Notes under the pieces: generated by a model | Told to the model about the DNA's origin: nothing | The model's database searches: none | Seen by the model: only the letters and a program-made list of their open reading frames with translations | Part shown: in pieces, positions 51,906-59,629 of the stretch | Numbering within the stretch: the first letter of the stretch is position 1 | How the letters are laid out: every line of letters begins with the position of its first letter | Assembly: GCA_944384855.1 (NCBI GenBank) | Contig: CALWUY010000014.1 | Coordinates: 1 to 59,629, forward strand | DNA length: 59,629 bases | From: an uncultured Clostridia bacterium | Lineage (GTDB): Bacteria > Bacillota > Clostridia > Oscillospirales > Acutalibacteraceae | Direction: 5' to 3' | Program-made: the position numbers and the translations under genes

Positions 51906-54565
51906 GGAATATATATGATCTTAAAATTAACAGAAATGAAAACACTATAGGTTTGTCACCCGATGATATAATGTTTTCGTTTAAAGCAAAAAGGGGAAAC
52001 GAATATTCGCTTTCCCTTTTAAACAAGGCGAAAAAAACAGCTGAGTTTATTTCGGACGACGGAATATGCATACGGCCGGACTACAAATTCGATTACGGAG
52101 AAAAGTATACCGTAACGGTGTCTAATGACTTCGGCGACAGTGAAAGTCTGGATTTTGAAACCGCAATAGCCGAAACAGGAGAGTGGATCTGCGCTGACGA
52201 AGATGTAAAATCGGCGGTTTTCAGAAAAACTTTTAACTCAGACGGCGGAAATGGGCGTATCAAGATAGCGGGTTTGGGTTTGTACAGGGCATTTTTAAAC
52301 GGAAAGCGCATCGGAGATGACTGGCTTACCCCGCTTATGAACGATTATGATGACTGTGTACGAGCCAGAACTTATGAGATAGCGCTTCAAAGCGGAGAAA
52401 ATACGCTGGAAATTTTCGCGGGTAACGGCTGGTACAGAGGACAGTTTGGAATAGACGGCGGATTTTCCGGAAAATGGGGTAAACAGCTGACGGTAAACGC
52501 TTTAATATATACCGAAAACGGTATATTAGTTACAACTGACTGCAGCTGGTATTATTCTGCCGGAAAAATTTTGGATAACGGTATATATTACGGAGAAGAC
52601 AGGGACGACACCGTAGAATATAAGTTAAAACCGGTTGAGAGGGCGGAAAAAGACTTTAAAATCGTCCCCGATTACTCTGCGCCGATACGTACAGTTGAAG
52701 AGCGCGAAGGTAAATTAATCGTAACGCCTAAATCGGAAAAAGTTATCGATTTCGGTCAGAACGGAGCCGGTATTGTACGGTTTAAAAATAATTTTCCGAA
52801 GGGTACAAAAGTTAGGCTGAGATATTCCGAAGTCTTGCAGGACGGATGTTTTTACCGGGACAATTTGCGCACCGCGAGAGCGGAATACACATATATAAGT
52901 GACGGCAGCGGCGGTATAATAGAGCCGTATTTTACATATTACGGTTTCAGATATGTTATGGTAGAATGTGATGCCGAGTGGTCTGCCGCTGATTTTACAG
53001 CGGTATACTTCAGCACATGTCTTGCCAAAACGGCTGAGCTTGAAACAAATTGCGGGCTGTTAAACAGGCTTATAGAGAATGTTAACTGGGGCAGATACAG
53101 TAACTTTATCGATGTGCCTACCGACTGTCCTCAGAGAGATGAAAGACTCGGATGGACGGCAGATACTCAGGTATTTGTTCCCACGGCATGTTATCAGTCA
53201 GAGGCGTATATTTTTTATAAAAAATTTATGCGTGACATGGCTTACGACCAAAAGATGTATTACGGCGGAGATTTTCCGATGTACTCTCCCTCGAATAAAG
53301 GGCTTGCCGGTCACGGCGGCGCTGTCTGGGCGGACGCCGGTGTTATCGTTCCGTGGCTTATTTACGAAAACTACGGCGACAAAGAACTTCTGAGAATACA
53401 TTACAACGGAATCAAAGAATATGTCGAGCTTTTGATTTCCGGCGATGAAGAGCGGGGTGACGGCAGACTTTTGAGCCAGCCGTTTACTTTCGGAGACTGG
53501 CTGGCACAGGACGGAATTTGCGCGCAGAGTATGAAAGGCGGCACAGACGATACATTTATAAGGGCGGCATATTATTATAATGCTCTTGAAATCGCGGAGA
53601 AATCCGCAAGGGTTTTAGGAATTGAAGAGGACGAAAAGCGCTACGGAAAGATAAAAGCCGAAGTTAAAAGCGCTATCAGAAACGAATATTTCACGGCGAC
53701 GGGAAGGCTGGCGCTTGATACTCAGGCGGCTTATATACTCGCGCTGAAATTCAACCTCGGAACCGACATAAACAAAACAGTTGAGGGATTTAAAGACAGG
53801 CTCCGCCGTGATTTGTACAAGATAAAATGCGGATTTGTCGGCGCACCGCTGATGATCAGGACCATGCTTGACTGCGGTCTTACGGAGGAAGCCTTCCGAA
53901 TTTTGTTCAATAAGGAATATCCGGGATGGTTTTATGAGATTTTACTCGGTGCCACAACCGTATGGGAGCGCTGGAACTCTCTTCTGCCTGACGGAAGGAT
54001 TTCGGGTACAATGATGAATTCGCTTAATCATTATGCCTACGGCTCTGTCGCAGAAGCGGTTTATGCTTATATCGGCGGACTGACATCCTGCGATACCGCG
54101 TGGAAAAGGGCGAGGGTACATCCGGTACCCAGCAGGTTTGTAACAAGATCGGATATGAAATTTGATTCGCCTATAGGTGAATACAGATGCGTATGGTTTG
54201 TGAGCGGCAATGAATTTAATATTAAAATCACAGTTCCTCACGGCGGGAAGGCGGAAGTTACTTTACCTTATTCCAGTAAAGAAAAGTTTGAGCTTGATGA
54301 GGGCGAATATTCTTACCGGTATGATATGAATGTAGACTTTGAACATCCTTTCAGCGCCGACAGTCTGGCTTACGATATTGTAAAAAATGAAGCCGCTGCA
54401 AAGGTTTTTGCGGAAACGCTGCCTCAGGCGTATGCGATGGCAAGCGGAGAAAACGAGGAATTTTTGACATCTACTGTCAGGGGAATGAGTTATCTTGATA
54501 TGTTTGGTGTCACAGCAGAAGGTTTTTCAAGATTTGAAGAGGCAATCAATAAGATTACAGTTTGA
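51902..54565 (+). CDS. GH78 alpha-L-rhamnosidase, cytoplasmic
   Basis: Start ATG 51902 overlaps the GH3 stop, giving 887 residues. N-terminal sandwich domains (VFRKTF, GLGLYRAFLNGKRIG, AGNGWYRGQFG) precede an alpha/alpha barrel with the family signature DVPTDCPQRDERLGWTADTQ, the GDWLA segment, and TTVWERWNSLLPDG then SLNHYAYGSVAEAVY. The DERLGW Asp/Glu region fits the inverting GH78 mechanism. It removes terminal alpha-L-rhamnose from imported oligosaccharides or glycosides. There is no signal peptide, so the substrate must arrive through a transporter, probably the CUT2 system. Confidence 0.92.
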   Translation: MRNIYDLKINRNENTIGLSPDDIMFSFKAKRGNEYSLSLLNKAKKTAEFISDDGICIRPDYKFDYGEKYTVTVSNDFGDSESLDFETAIAETGEWICADEDVKSAVFRKTFNSDGGNGRIKIAGLGLYRAFLNGKRIGDDWLTPLMNDYDDCVRARTYEIALQSGENTLEIFAGNGWYRGQFGIDGGFSGKWGKQLTVNALIYTENGILVTTDCSWYYSAGKILDNGIYYGEDRDDTVEYKLKPVERAEKDFKIVPDYSAPIRTVEEREGKLIVTPKSEKVIDFGQNGAGIVRFKNNFPKGTKVRLRYSEVLQDGCFYRDNLRTARAEYTYISDGSGGIIEPYFTYYGFRYVMVECDAEWSAADFTAVYFSTCLAKTAELETNCGLLNRLIENVNWGRYSNFIDVPTDCPQRDERLGWTADTQVFVPTACYQSEAYIFYKKFMRDMAYDQKMYYGGDFPMYSPSNKGLAGHGGAVWADAGVIVPWLIYENYGDKELLRIHYNGIKEYVELLISGDEERGDGRLLSQPFTFGDWLAQDGICAQSMKGGTDDTFIRAAYYYNALEIAEKSARVLGIEEDEKRYGKIKAEVKSAIRNEYFTATGRLALDTQAAYILALKFNLGTDINKTVEGFKDRLRRDLYKIKCGFVGAPLMIRTMLDCGLTEEAFRILFNKEYPGWFYEILLGATTVWERWNSLLPDGRISGTMMNSLNHYAYGSVAEAVYAYIGGLTSCDTAWKRARVHPVPSRFVTRSDMKFDSPIGEYRCVWFVSGNEFNIKITVPHGGKAEVTLPYSSKEKFELDEGEYSYRYDMNVDFEHPFSADSLAYDIVKNEAAAKVFAETLPQAYAMASGENEEFLTSTVRGMSYLDMFGVTAEGFSRFEEAINKITV

Positions 54566-54587
54566 TTGAACAGTAAAAGGAGAAATC

Positions 54588-55217
54588 ATGAAAGCATTTA
54601 TATTTGATTTGGACGGTGTAATTGTCGGAACGGACGAATACCATTATCTTGCATGGAAACAGGTTGCGAGCGAGGAAAATATTTATTTTGACAAAAAAAT
54701 CAATGACCGTCTGCGCGGTGTGAGCAGAATGGAAAGTCTGGATATCGTCCTCGAAAGAGCGGACAGGGAATATACGCCGGAGGAAAAGCAGATTCTTGCC
54801 GAAAAGAAAAACGATATCTACAAGATTTTGCTTGCGAATCTCACGCCGGGCGACCGTTTCGAAGGGGTTACCGAAACGCTTGAGGAAATCAGGAAGAAAG
54901 GCTATAAGATAGCCATAGGTTCATCCAGTAAAAATACTCCTTTTATTCTGGAAAGATTAGGATACAGAAATTATTTTGACGCTGTTTCCGACGGAAATAA
55001 TATAAAGCACAGCAAACCCGATCCGGAGGTGTTTTTAAAAGCGGCGGAGATGTTACAGCTTGATCCGAGCGACTGTTATGTTGTCGAAGACGCGGAATCG
55101 GGAATAGACGCGGCAAAAGCGGGCAAATTTACCGCAATAGGGATAGGTCCGGCTGCGGGTTATGTAAAGACCGACATCCCGATTTCTCATTTTTCGGATT
55201 TACTTAAATTAATTTAA
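54588..55217 (+). CDS. pgmB: Beta-phosphoglucomutase
   Basis: This gene encodes 209 residues of HAD superfamily. The nucleophile motif FDLDGVIVGTDEYHYLAWK, with cap residues RLRGVSRMESLDIVL, is typical of beta-PGM, as are IAIGSSSKNTPFIL and VVEDAESGIDAAKAG. It converts beta-glucose 1-phosphate to glucose 6-phosphate. One residue is unusual: Gly replaces Asp in the usual VI.DT motif. Beta-glucose 1-phosphate is normally made by an inverting GH65-type phosphorylase, and none lies in this window. AAGGAG lies before the ATG; it is the last gene of the operon. Confidence 0.88.
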   Translation: MKAFIFDLDGVIVGTDEYHYLAWKQVASEENIYFDKKINDRLRGVSRMESLDIVLERADREYTPEEKQILAEKKNDIYKILLANLTPGDRFEGVTETLEEIRKKGYKIAIGSSSKNTPFILERLGYRNYFDAVSDGNNIKHSKPDPEVFLKAAEMLQLDPSDCYVVEDAESGIDAAKAGKFTAIGIGPAAGYVKTDIPISHFSDLLKLI

Positions 55218-55252
55218 GTTTAATCTGCTGTAACTGAATACTGGAATAAACC

Positions 55253-55280
55253 AAGGGACTCTTAAAGAGTCCCTTTTATT
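55253..55280 (+). terminator. Terminator after pgmB
   Basis: A 10-bp stem (AAGGGACTCT / AGAGTCCCTT) with a 3-base loop is followed by TTATTTTT. It closes the CUT2/GH3/GH78/pgmB operon. Confidence 0.9.
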
Positions 55281-55357
55281 TTTGTAAAATTCTGAGAGTC
55301 AATTAAAATTACGGATTTTTTTACATGTAAATACAAAAATAATCATTTATGGCAATG

Positions 55358-55386
55358 TTGTAATTTTACAATTTGTATGGTATATT
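55358..55386 (+). promoter_or_regulatory. Putative promoter of ybaK
   Basis: TTGTAA (55358-55363) and TATATT (55381-55386) are separated by 17 bases. The spacer holds TTTTACAATTTGTA, which also occurs at the operator candidate upstream of the module/GH5 operon. Confidence 0.5.
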
Positions 55387-55429
55387 ATTATAAACTGTTA
55401 TATTTGATTTATATTTAAAAGGTGAGCAA

Positions 55430-55909
55430 ATGAAAAAAAGCATTGAAAAAACCAATGTTATGAGAATACTTGACAGCAAGAAAATTAATTATACAAGTCA
55501 CTGTTATGCCGGCACAACGGCTGTGAGCGGTGCGGAAGTGGCGGCTGTACTGGGAGAGGATCCTAAGCGGGTGTTTAAAACTTTGGTTACAGTGGGTGCG
55601 TCCAAGACAAACTATGTTTTTGTAATTCCGGCAGAAGAAGAACTGGATTTAAAGAAAGCCGCAAAATCTGTTGGTGAGAAAAATATAAGTATGGTGAAAT
55701 CCAAGGAACTGCTTGATCTTACAGGTTATATACACGGAGGATGTTCACCGATAGGAATGAAAAAGACGTTTGCTACGGTTGTTCACTGTACCGCAAAAGA
55801 TTACGATACAATACTTTTAAGTGCAGGTAAAATCGGATATCAGGTAGAATTGGCGTTTTCTGATTTATGCAAGGTCATAAGTTTAAAAACGGATGATCTT
55901 GTGGTCTGA
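55430..55909 (+). CDS. ybaK: Cys-tRNA(Pro)/Cys-tRNA deacylase YbaK
   Basis: This gene encodes 159 residues, the normal length. Features are the N-terminal TNVMRILDSKKINY, the conserved RVFKTLVTVG with Lys of the active site, YVFVIPAEEELDLKKAA, and YIHGGCSPIGMKK. The protein removes cysteine wrongly loaded on tRNA-Pro and works in the cytoplasm. It has its own promoter and a possible terminator. It is a housekeeping gene with no obvious link to the glycan locus. Confidence 0.93.
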   Translation: MKKSIEKTNVMRILDSKKINYTSHCYAGTTAVSGAEVAAVLGEDPKRVFKTLVTVGASKTNYVFVIPAEEELDLKKAAKSVGEKNISMVKSKELLDLTGYIHGGCSPIGMKKTFATVVHCTAKDYDTILLSAGKIGYQVELAFSDLCKVISLKTDDLVV

Positions 55910-55961
55910 ATTAATATAGAACACACACTTTTTGTATAAAAATTCAAAGTTTAACAAAAAA

Positions 55962-56005
55962 GGCAGGGTAAGGTATATTTTTGTATAAACCCCTGCCAAT
56001 TTTGT
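55962..56005 (+). terminator. Possible weak terminator after ybaK
   Basis: GGCAGGG (55962-55968) and CCCTGCC (55991-55997) can pair around an AT-rich loop that can itself pair partly; AATTTTG follows. Weak but well placed. Confidence 0.4.
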
Positions 56006-56038
56006 AATAAATTGCATGCACTTTTTGTCGAATTAAGG

Positions 56039-56067
56039 TTGACATAATAATTTTTTAAAGCTATAAT
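56039..56067 (+). promoter_or_regulatory. Consensus promoter of dockerin glucosaminidase gene
   Basis: TTGACA (56039-56044) and TATAAT (56062-56067) are separated by 17 bases, a perfect match to the sigma-70 consensus, 42 bases before the GTG start. Confidence 0.85.
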
Positions 56068-56108
56068 ATGAAATATGTGCGGCAATCCAAAATGAAAGGA
56101 AATAGGTT

Positions 56109-57911
56109 GTGTTAAAATTAAAGAAGATAATTTCTGCTTTAGTTGTATCAGTGCTGCTGTTTACCGGAACTGTCGGTATAATTCCTTCTGAAATGTCTGC
56201 TGCTACTGTTATCACGGCTTACATAGAAGGAACGAACGTACGCGTGAGAAATACCCCGTCTACAGCAAGTTCAAGTTCAATTATAGAAATGATTTCAAAT
56301 ACAAGCGCTACTGTTCTGGAATCAGTTAAAAATTCCGAAGGGCAGTGGTATAAAATCACATATCATAACGGGACGAAGCAGATTACCGGGTATATTTTTT
56401 ATGACCCGAGTTACATCAGAATAGTCGAGTATAATCCCGATGCGGATTTTGACGAGCAGATAAAAGCCTTTCCGGCAAGTTATCAGAATGCTTTGAAAAT
56501 TCTTCACGCGGCGTACCCGAACTGGAACTTTGTTCCGAATCCCGTGAATCTTTCTTTTGCCGAAGCGGTAAGTATGCAGACTGAAAATATGCGTAAGCAG
56601 GTTCAGGTGACCTCAAGCACGGTTTCTTGGCGTTCGATGGGCAGCGGATCTTATGACTGGAATAAAAATTCATGGGTGCAGTCAAACGGAGGATGGACCG
56701 GAGCGTCCCGTGAGGTTATAGCATATTATATGGACCCGCGTAACTTTTTAAATGTTGACGGTATATTTCAGTTTATGCAGCAGACGTATGTATCTCAGAC
56801 GACCGAGGCTGATGTAAACAAGGTTATAGCCGGTACGTTTATGGCAAATGGATATGATGCTAAGAAAGGCGACAGTTACGGCGGATCTTATGCAAAGGTG
56901 CTTATTGCGGCGGGAAAGCAGAACGGTATCGACCCGTGCGTGCTTGCCGCGGCTATAATTCAGGAACAGGGCTCTAAAGGCAGCAGTTCTTTGATATCCG
57001 GAACATACAAAGGTTATGAAGGATACTATAATTTTTTCAATGTCGGAGCATCCGGAAGCACCACATCCCAAGTAATAGCCAACGGTCTTAAACGGGCTAA
57101 GGATGAAGGCTGGAATTCCGTTCCGGCATCCATAATAGGCGGCGCAGAGTTTTACAAGAAAAATTATATCAACAGATATAATAACGCGGTAAAAAATCAG
57201 GACACATATTATTACCAGGATTTTAATGTCCAGAATACGAATGAAATATGGCACCAGTACGCTCAGGCAATTCATGACGCGTACAGCAAAGGCTCATTTT
57301 TGAATAAGGCATATCAGACACAGTCGAAGTATTCGCTTACTTTCCGCATCCCTGTTTACACTGACATGCCTTCTTCCGCATCACCGCTGCCGGCTAAGAG
57401 CACAAAAACCAATAACTATTATTTTTCTAACATATCCGTAAGCGGACTTACTCCGTCGTTTAATATGTTCACGTATGATTACAGCCTTTATGTTACCGGA
57501 AATACCAATATTAATGTTACTCCGGTAAGTAATGCTTCATATGCAGGGAATAAAAGTTTCAGTGTCAAGAAAGGCAGCAATACTATAACCCTTAAGGTGA
57601 AGTCGGAAACAGGTTATATTATGGATTATGTAATAAATGTTGAGGCGTCCAAAGACTGCACGATAACCATAAACGGTTCTTCATCGTCGGGAGGGTCATC
57701 GTCATCTGTCACGGTAAAACTTGGAGATACTAACGGCGACGGCCAGATAACTATCCGCGACCTTGCAAATATAAGACTGCATCTGTTGGGACTGGTTTCC
57801 CTTAAAGGCAATAATCTGACCGGTGCGGACACAAACAAAGACGGTCAGATAACCATCCGTGACCTTGCAAATGTAAGGCTGCATTTGTTGGGCCTTATAA
57901 CAATAAAGTAA
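56109..57911 (+). CDS. Secreted GH73-type glucosaminidase with SH3 domain and dockerin
   Basis: This gene starts with GTG 56109 after AAAGGA and encodes 600 residues. Domain order is a signal peptide (about 1-32) and an SH3-type domain (GTNVRVRNTPS, GYIFYDPSYI). A glucosaminidase domain related to GH73 follows (FLNVDGIFQFMQQTYV, GIDPCVLAAAIIQEQG with a likely catalytic Glu, YYNFFNVGA). Then comes a cadherin-like beta-sandwich (ISVSGLTPSFNMFTYDYSLYV), a Ser/Gly linker, and a C-terminal dockerin with two nearly identical repeats (DTNGDGQITIRDLAN and DTNKDGQITIRDLAN). It probably cuts peptidoglycan. The dockerin differs from those in the module proteins. The next gene encodes a cohesin-like membrane protein. 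Confidence 0.87.
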   Translation: MLKLKKIISALVVSVLLFTGTVGIIPSEMSAATVITAYIEGTNVRVRNTPSTASSSSIIEMISNTSATVLESVKNSEGQWYKITYHNGTKQITGYIFYDPSYIRIVEYNPDADFDEQIKAFPASYQNALKILHAAYPNWNFVPNPVNLSFAEAVSMQTENMRKQVQVTSSTVSWRSMGSGSYDWNKNSWVQSNGGWTGASREVIAYYMDPRNFLNVDGIFQFMQQTYVSQTTEADVNKVIAGTFMANGYDAKKGDSYGGSYAKVLIAAGKQNGIDPCVLAAAIIQEQGSKGSSSLISGTYKGYEGYYNFFNVGASGSTTSQVIANGLKRAKDEGWNSVPASIIGGAEFYKKNYINRYNNAVKNQDTYYYQDFNVQNTNEIWHQYAQAIHDAYSKGSFLNKAYQTQSKYSLTFRIPVYTDMPSSASPLPAKSTKTNNYYFSNISVSGLTPSFNMFTYDYSLYVTGNTNINVTPVSNASYAGNKSFSVKKGSNTITLKVKSETGYIMDYVINVEASKDCTITINGSSSSGGSSSSVTVKLGDTNGDGQITIRDLANIRLHLLGLVSLKGNNLTGADTNKDGQITIRDLANVRLHLLGLITIK

Positions 57912-57927
57912 ATCAGAGGTATAAATA

Positions 57928-59406
57928 ATGATAAAAACTGTTAAATCTTTAGTTTCGGTATTTTTAGTATTAATTATGCTTTTATCGGTGTGTGCCGTCA
58001 ATGTATTTGCAGCGGGTACTGTTATATCATTCAGTAAAAGTTCGGTATCTGTAGGCGATACAGTAAAAGTTACGGTAACATTTAATGCCGGAGAAGCTAT
58101 GTATGCTTTGTCAGGAGTTCTGAATTATGACAGCAGCATATTGGAATATAAGTCAGGTTCTGCTACCGGTTCGGGAGGAGTTCTGAAAATAGTAGAATCT
58201 CCTTCAGGAGAAACGAAATATTCAGACACATATACATTTACCGCAAAAAAAGCAGGCAGCTGTACCGTATCGCTTTCAGATTGTTTTTACAGCGCGTTGG
58301 AAACCGATAAGGGATTATCAGGTTCTTCTGCCAAGATTTCTGTTACTGATAAAACCCTTTCGTCAAACGCTAATCTTAAATCGATGTATTTAAGCAACGG
58401 GAGCCTGTCACCGGCATTTTCACCTTCTGTGACCACATACGAGGTGAAAGTTCAGAACTCTGTTACAGAATGTCTTATTTCGGCAACACCGGCTGATTCG
58501 GCTGCTAAGGTATCGGTTGAGGGAAGCGCGACCCTTAAAATCGGGAAAAATACGCGTAAGGTAATAGTTACCGCTCCTAACGGCACCACAAAAACATATA
58601 CTGTAAATATCACGCGCAGCGAAACAGACGAAGAATTTGCTGCTGAGGAAAATCCGCTTGAGGTGGAAATCGACGGGTCAAAATTGCTTTTGGCTACAGA
58701 CATTTCCGCAGAGAAATTATTTAACGGATTTACTGCCTCTCAGGCAGACTTCAAGGATACAAAAGTAGCGGTTGCGGTTGACGATGCAGGGGAATATGTA
58801 ATATATTATATGAGAACTGCGGACAGCAGCACGCTTGTTCCTTATGTTTATGATGAAGAAAATGAAGTATTTGAGAAACTGCAATATTTCATTCAGGGAG
58901 AAAACAGTTATATTTTCGCTGACCTGCCCGCAGATATGACAGTTCCGGAATCGTTTTATCCTACGAATGCGCAGATTTCCGGAATGAATATCAAGTGCTA
59001 TGCTTCATCTGACGGTAATATGAGTGATTTTTATTATATTTATTGTTACTCAAACGGCAAATACGGCTTTTACAGATATGACAGTCTTGAAAATGTCTTG
59101 CAAAGATATCCGGAATTGGAAATGGTACCCACATCCGAAACGGTAGCAGAAGTGAAACCGGGCGGATTTGCAGCGAGATTCAATTCTCTTACAACCAATG
59201 CAAAGATAATAGTGATTTCGTTAGTTCTTTTAATACTTGCTGCAATAGTTCTCATAGTGATTTTGGTTATCAGGCTGATTAAAAGAAGAAGTTACGGTGA
59301 TTTTGACGACGGTATGATTTCAGATGAGGATTTTGACAACATAAATATAGATAATTATCCTATTTCGGATGTTAACAAACCCGAAGAAAGAGAAGATAAA
59401 AATTAA
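57928..59406 (+). CDS. Membrane-anchored cohesin-like protein
   Basis: This gene encodes 492 residues. After a signal peptide (ending VFAAG), residues about 30-140 resemble a cohesin (VISFSKSSVSVGDTVKVTV, ALSGVLNYDSSILEYKSG, YTFTAKKAGSCTVSL). A cadherin-like beta-sandwich follows (LKSMYLSNGSLSPAFSPSVT, NGTTKTYTVNITRSETD), then an uncharacterised domain, a transmembrane helix (about 430-452) and an acidic cytoplasmic tail of about 40 residues. Placement 16 bp after a dockerin-bearing wall hydrolase suggests that it could hold dockerin proteins at the membrane. The cohesin call is by pattern only; another Ig-like domain is possible. Confidence 0.65.
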   Translation: MIKTVKSLVSVFLVLIMLLSVCAVNVFAAGTVISFSKSSVSVGDTVKVTVTFNAGEAMYALSGVLNYDSSILEYKSGSATGSGGVLKIVESPSGETKYSDTYTFTAKKAGSCTVSLSDCFYSALETDKGLSGSSAKISVTDKTLSSNANLKSMYLSNGSLSPAFSPSVTTYEVKVQNSVTECLISATPADSAAKVSVEGSATLKIGKNTRKVIVTAPNGTTKTYTVNITRSETDEEFAAEENPLEVEIDGSKLLLATDISAEKLFNGFTASQADFKDTKVAVAVDDAGEYVIYYMRTADSSTLVPYVYDEENEVFEKLQYFIQGENSYIFADLPADMTVPESFYPTNAQISGMNIKCYASSDGNMSDFYYIYCYSNGKYGFYRYDSLENVLQRYPELEMVPTSETVAEVKPGGFAARFNSLTTNAKIIVISLVLLILAAIVLIVILVIRLIKRRSYGDFDDGMISDEDFDNINIDNYPISDVNKPEEREDKN

Positions 59407-59418
59407 TAATATTCATAT

Positions 59419-59458
59419 AAAACAATCGCCCTGCATTAGAGCAGGGCGATTGTTTTAA
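59419..59458. terminator. Strong bidirectional terminator
   Basis: A perfect 16-bp inverted repeat (59419-59434 with 59441-59456) with a 6-base loop and T tract follows the cohesin-like gene. Confidence 0.93.
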
Positions 59459-59502
59459 TCTTCATTTAAAAATATTTTTTATATCGTTTTTATCGAGAGT
59501 AC

Positions 59503-59629
59503 GTAAGCGTCAAACCTAAAGGCGTATAAAAATACCTGTCGTAGACAGTACGGCAGGTAAAGAGAATTGTTAAATTTTGCAAGCGTCGGGTGCGTTCCAG
59601 GGCAGAAGTTCTTCTACATCTTTAACAGT
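59503..59629 (-). mobile_element. IS66-family insertion sequence, right end (partial)
   Basis: GTAAGCGTC at 59503-59511 matches the known terminal inverted repeat start of IS66-family elements. The transposase end, coded on the minus strand, follows 59 bp inside. The element continues past the window, so the other end and target duplication are not visible. Confidence 0.65.
59570..59629 (-). CDS. IS66-family transposase, C-terminal fragment
   Basis: The minus strand encodes 19 residues ending with a TAA stop (TVKDVEELLPWNAPDACKI). The LLPWN ending is typical of IS66 TnpC transposase C-termini. The gene is cut by the window end, so whether it is intact is unknown. Confidence 0.65.
   Translation of the reverse strand, partial: TVKDVEELLPWNAPDACKI

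Overview
The window looks like a chromosomal segment of an anaerobic, fibre-degrading clostridial bacterium of the Ruminococcus/Oscillospiraceae type. The evidence is Gram-positive Shine-Dalgarno sites, type I dockerins, a cohesin-like membrane protein, ECF and sugar ABC transporters without their own ATPase, a glycyl radical enzyme, and many plant-glycan hydrolases. Genus-level placement is inference.

Layout. (1) 1-3.6 kb: a visibly AT-rich block of small accessory genes (a tandem pair of related hypotheticals, a small membrane protein, a flavodoxin-domain protein, an XRE regulator with a zinc ribbon, an ankyrin protein). It ends at terminators and a tRNA-Gly(UCC) gene. (2) 4-15.3 kb: metabolic genes: a GH127-like zinc glycosidase, an aldo/keto reductase with two Fe-S clusters, two AraC regulators, a glycyl radical enzyme with no activase beside it, xylB-xylA, an ECF S component, a DUF1893 protein and an FMN reductase. 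(3) 15.4-44 kb: a large glycan-use locus. A GntR-LacI-type repressor and a GH2 beta-mannosidase-like enzyme are divergent from three large secreted proteins. These three share an about 155-residue module that I do not recognise, in 11 copies. Next come two pairs of CUT1-type ABC permeases, two solute-binding proteins, an NHL/Yip1-like membrane protein, a DUF5696-like protein, and two more GH5-like enzymes. (4) 44-55.2 kb: an AraC regulator divergent from a CUT2-type ABC transporter, then GH3, GH78 and beta-phosphoglucomutase genes. (5) 55.4-59.5 kb: ybaK, a dockerin-bearing glucosaminidase and a membrane-anchored cohesin-like protein. The window ends inside an IS66-family insertion sequence.

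How the parts fit (inference). The module proteins and GH5 enzymes would bind and cut a polysaccharide outside the cell. One module protein carries GH5 plus dockerin, one is modules plus dockerin, and one is fixed in the membrane. The CUT1 permeases and binding proteins would import the oligosaccharides using an ATPase encoded elsewhere. Cytoplasmic GH5, GH2, GH3, GH78 and GH127-like enzymes would finish the breakdown, and xylA/xylB and pgmB would feed sugars to central metabolism. The same GH5 domain occurs in dockerin-bearing, membrane-anchored and cytoplasmic forms. The best candidate for an undescribed system is the module family together with this three-compartment GH5 arrangement.
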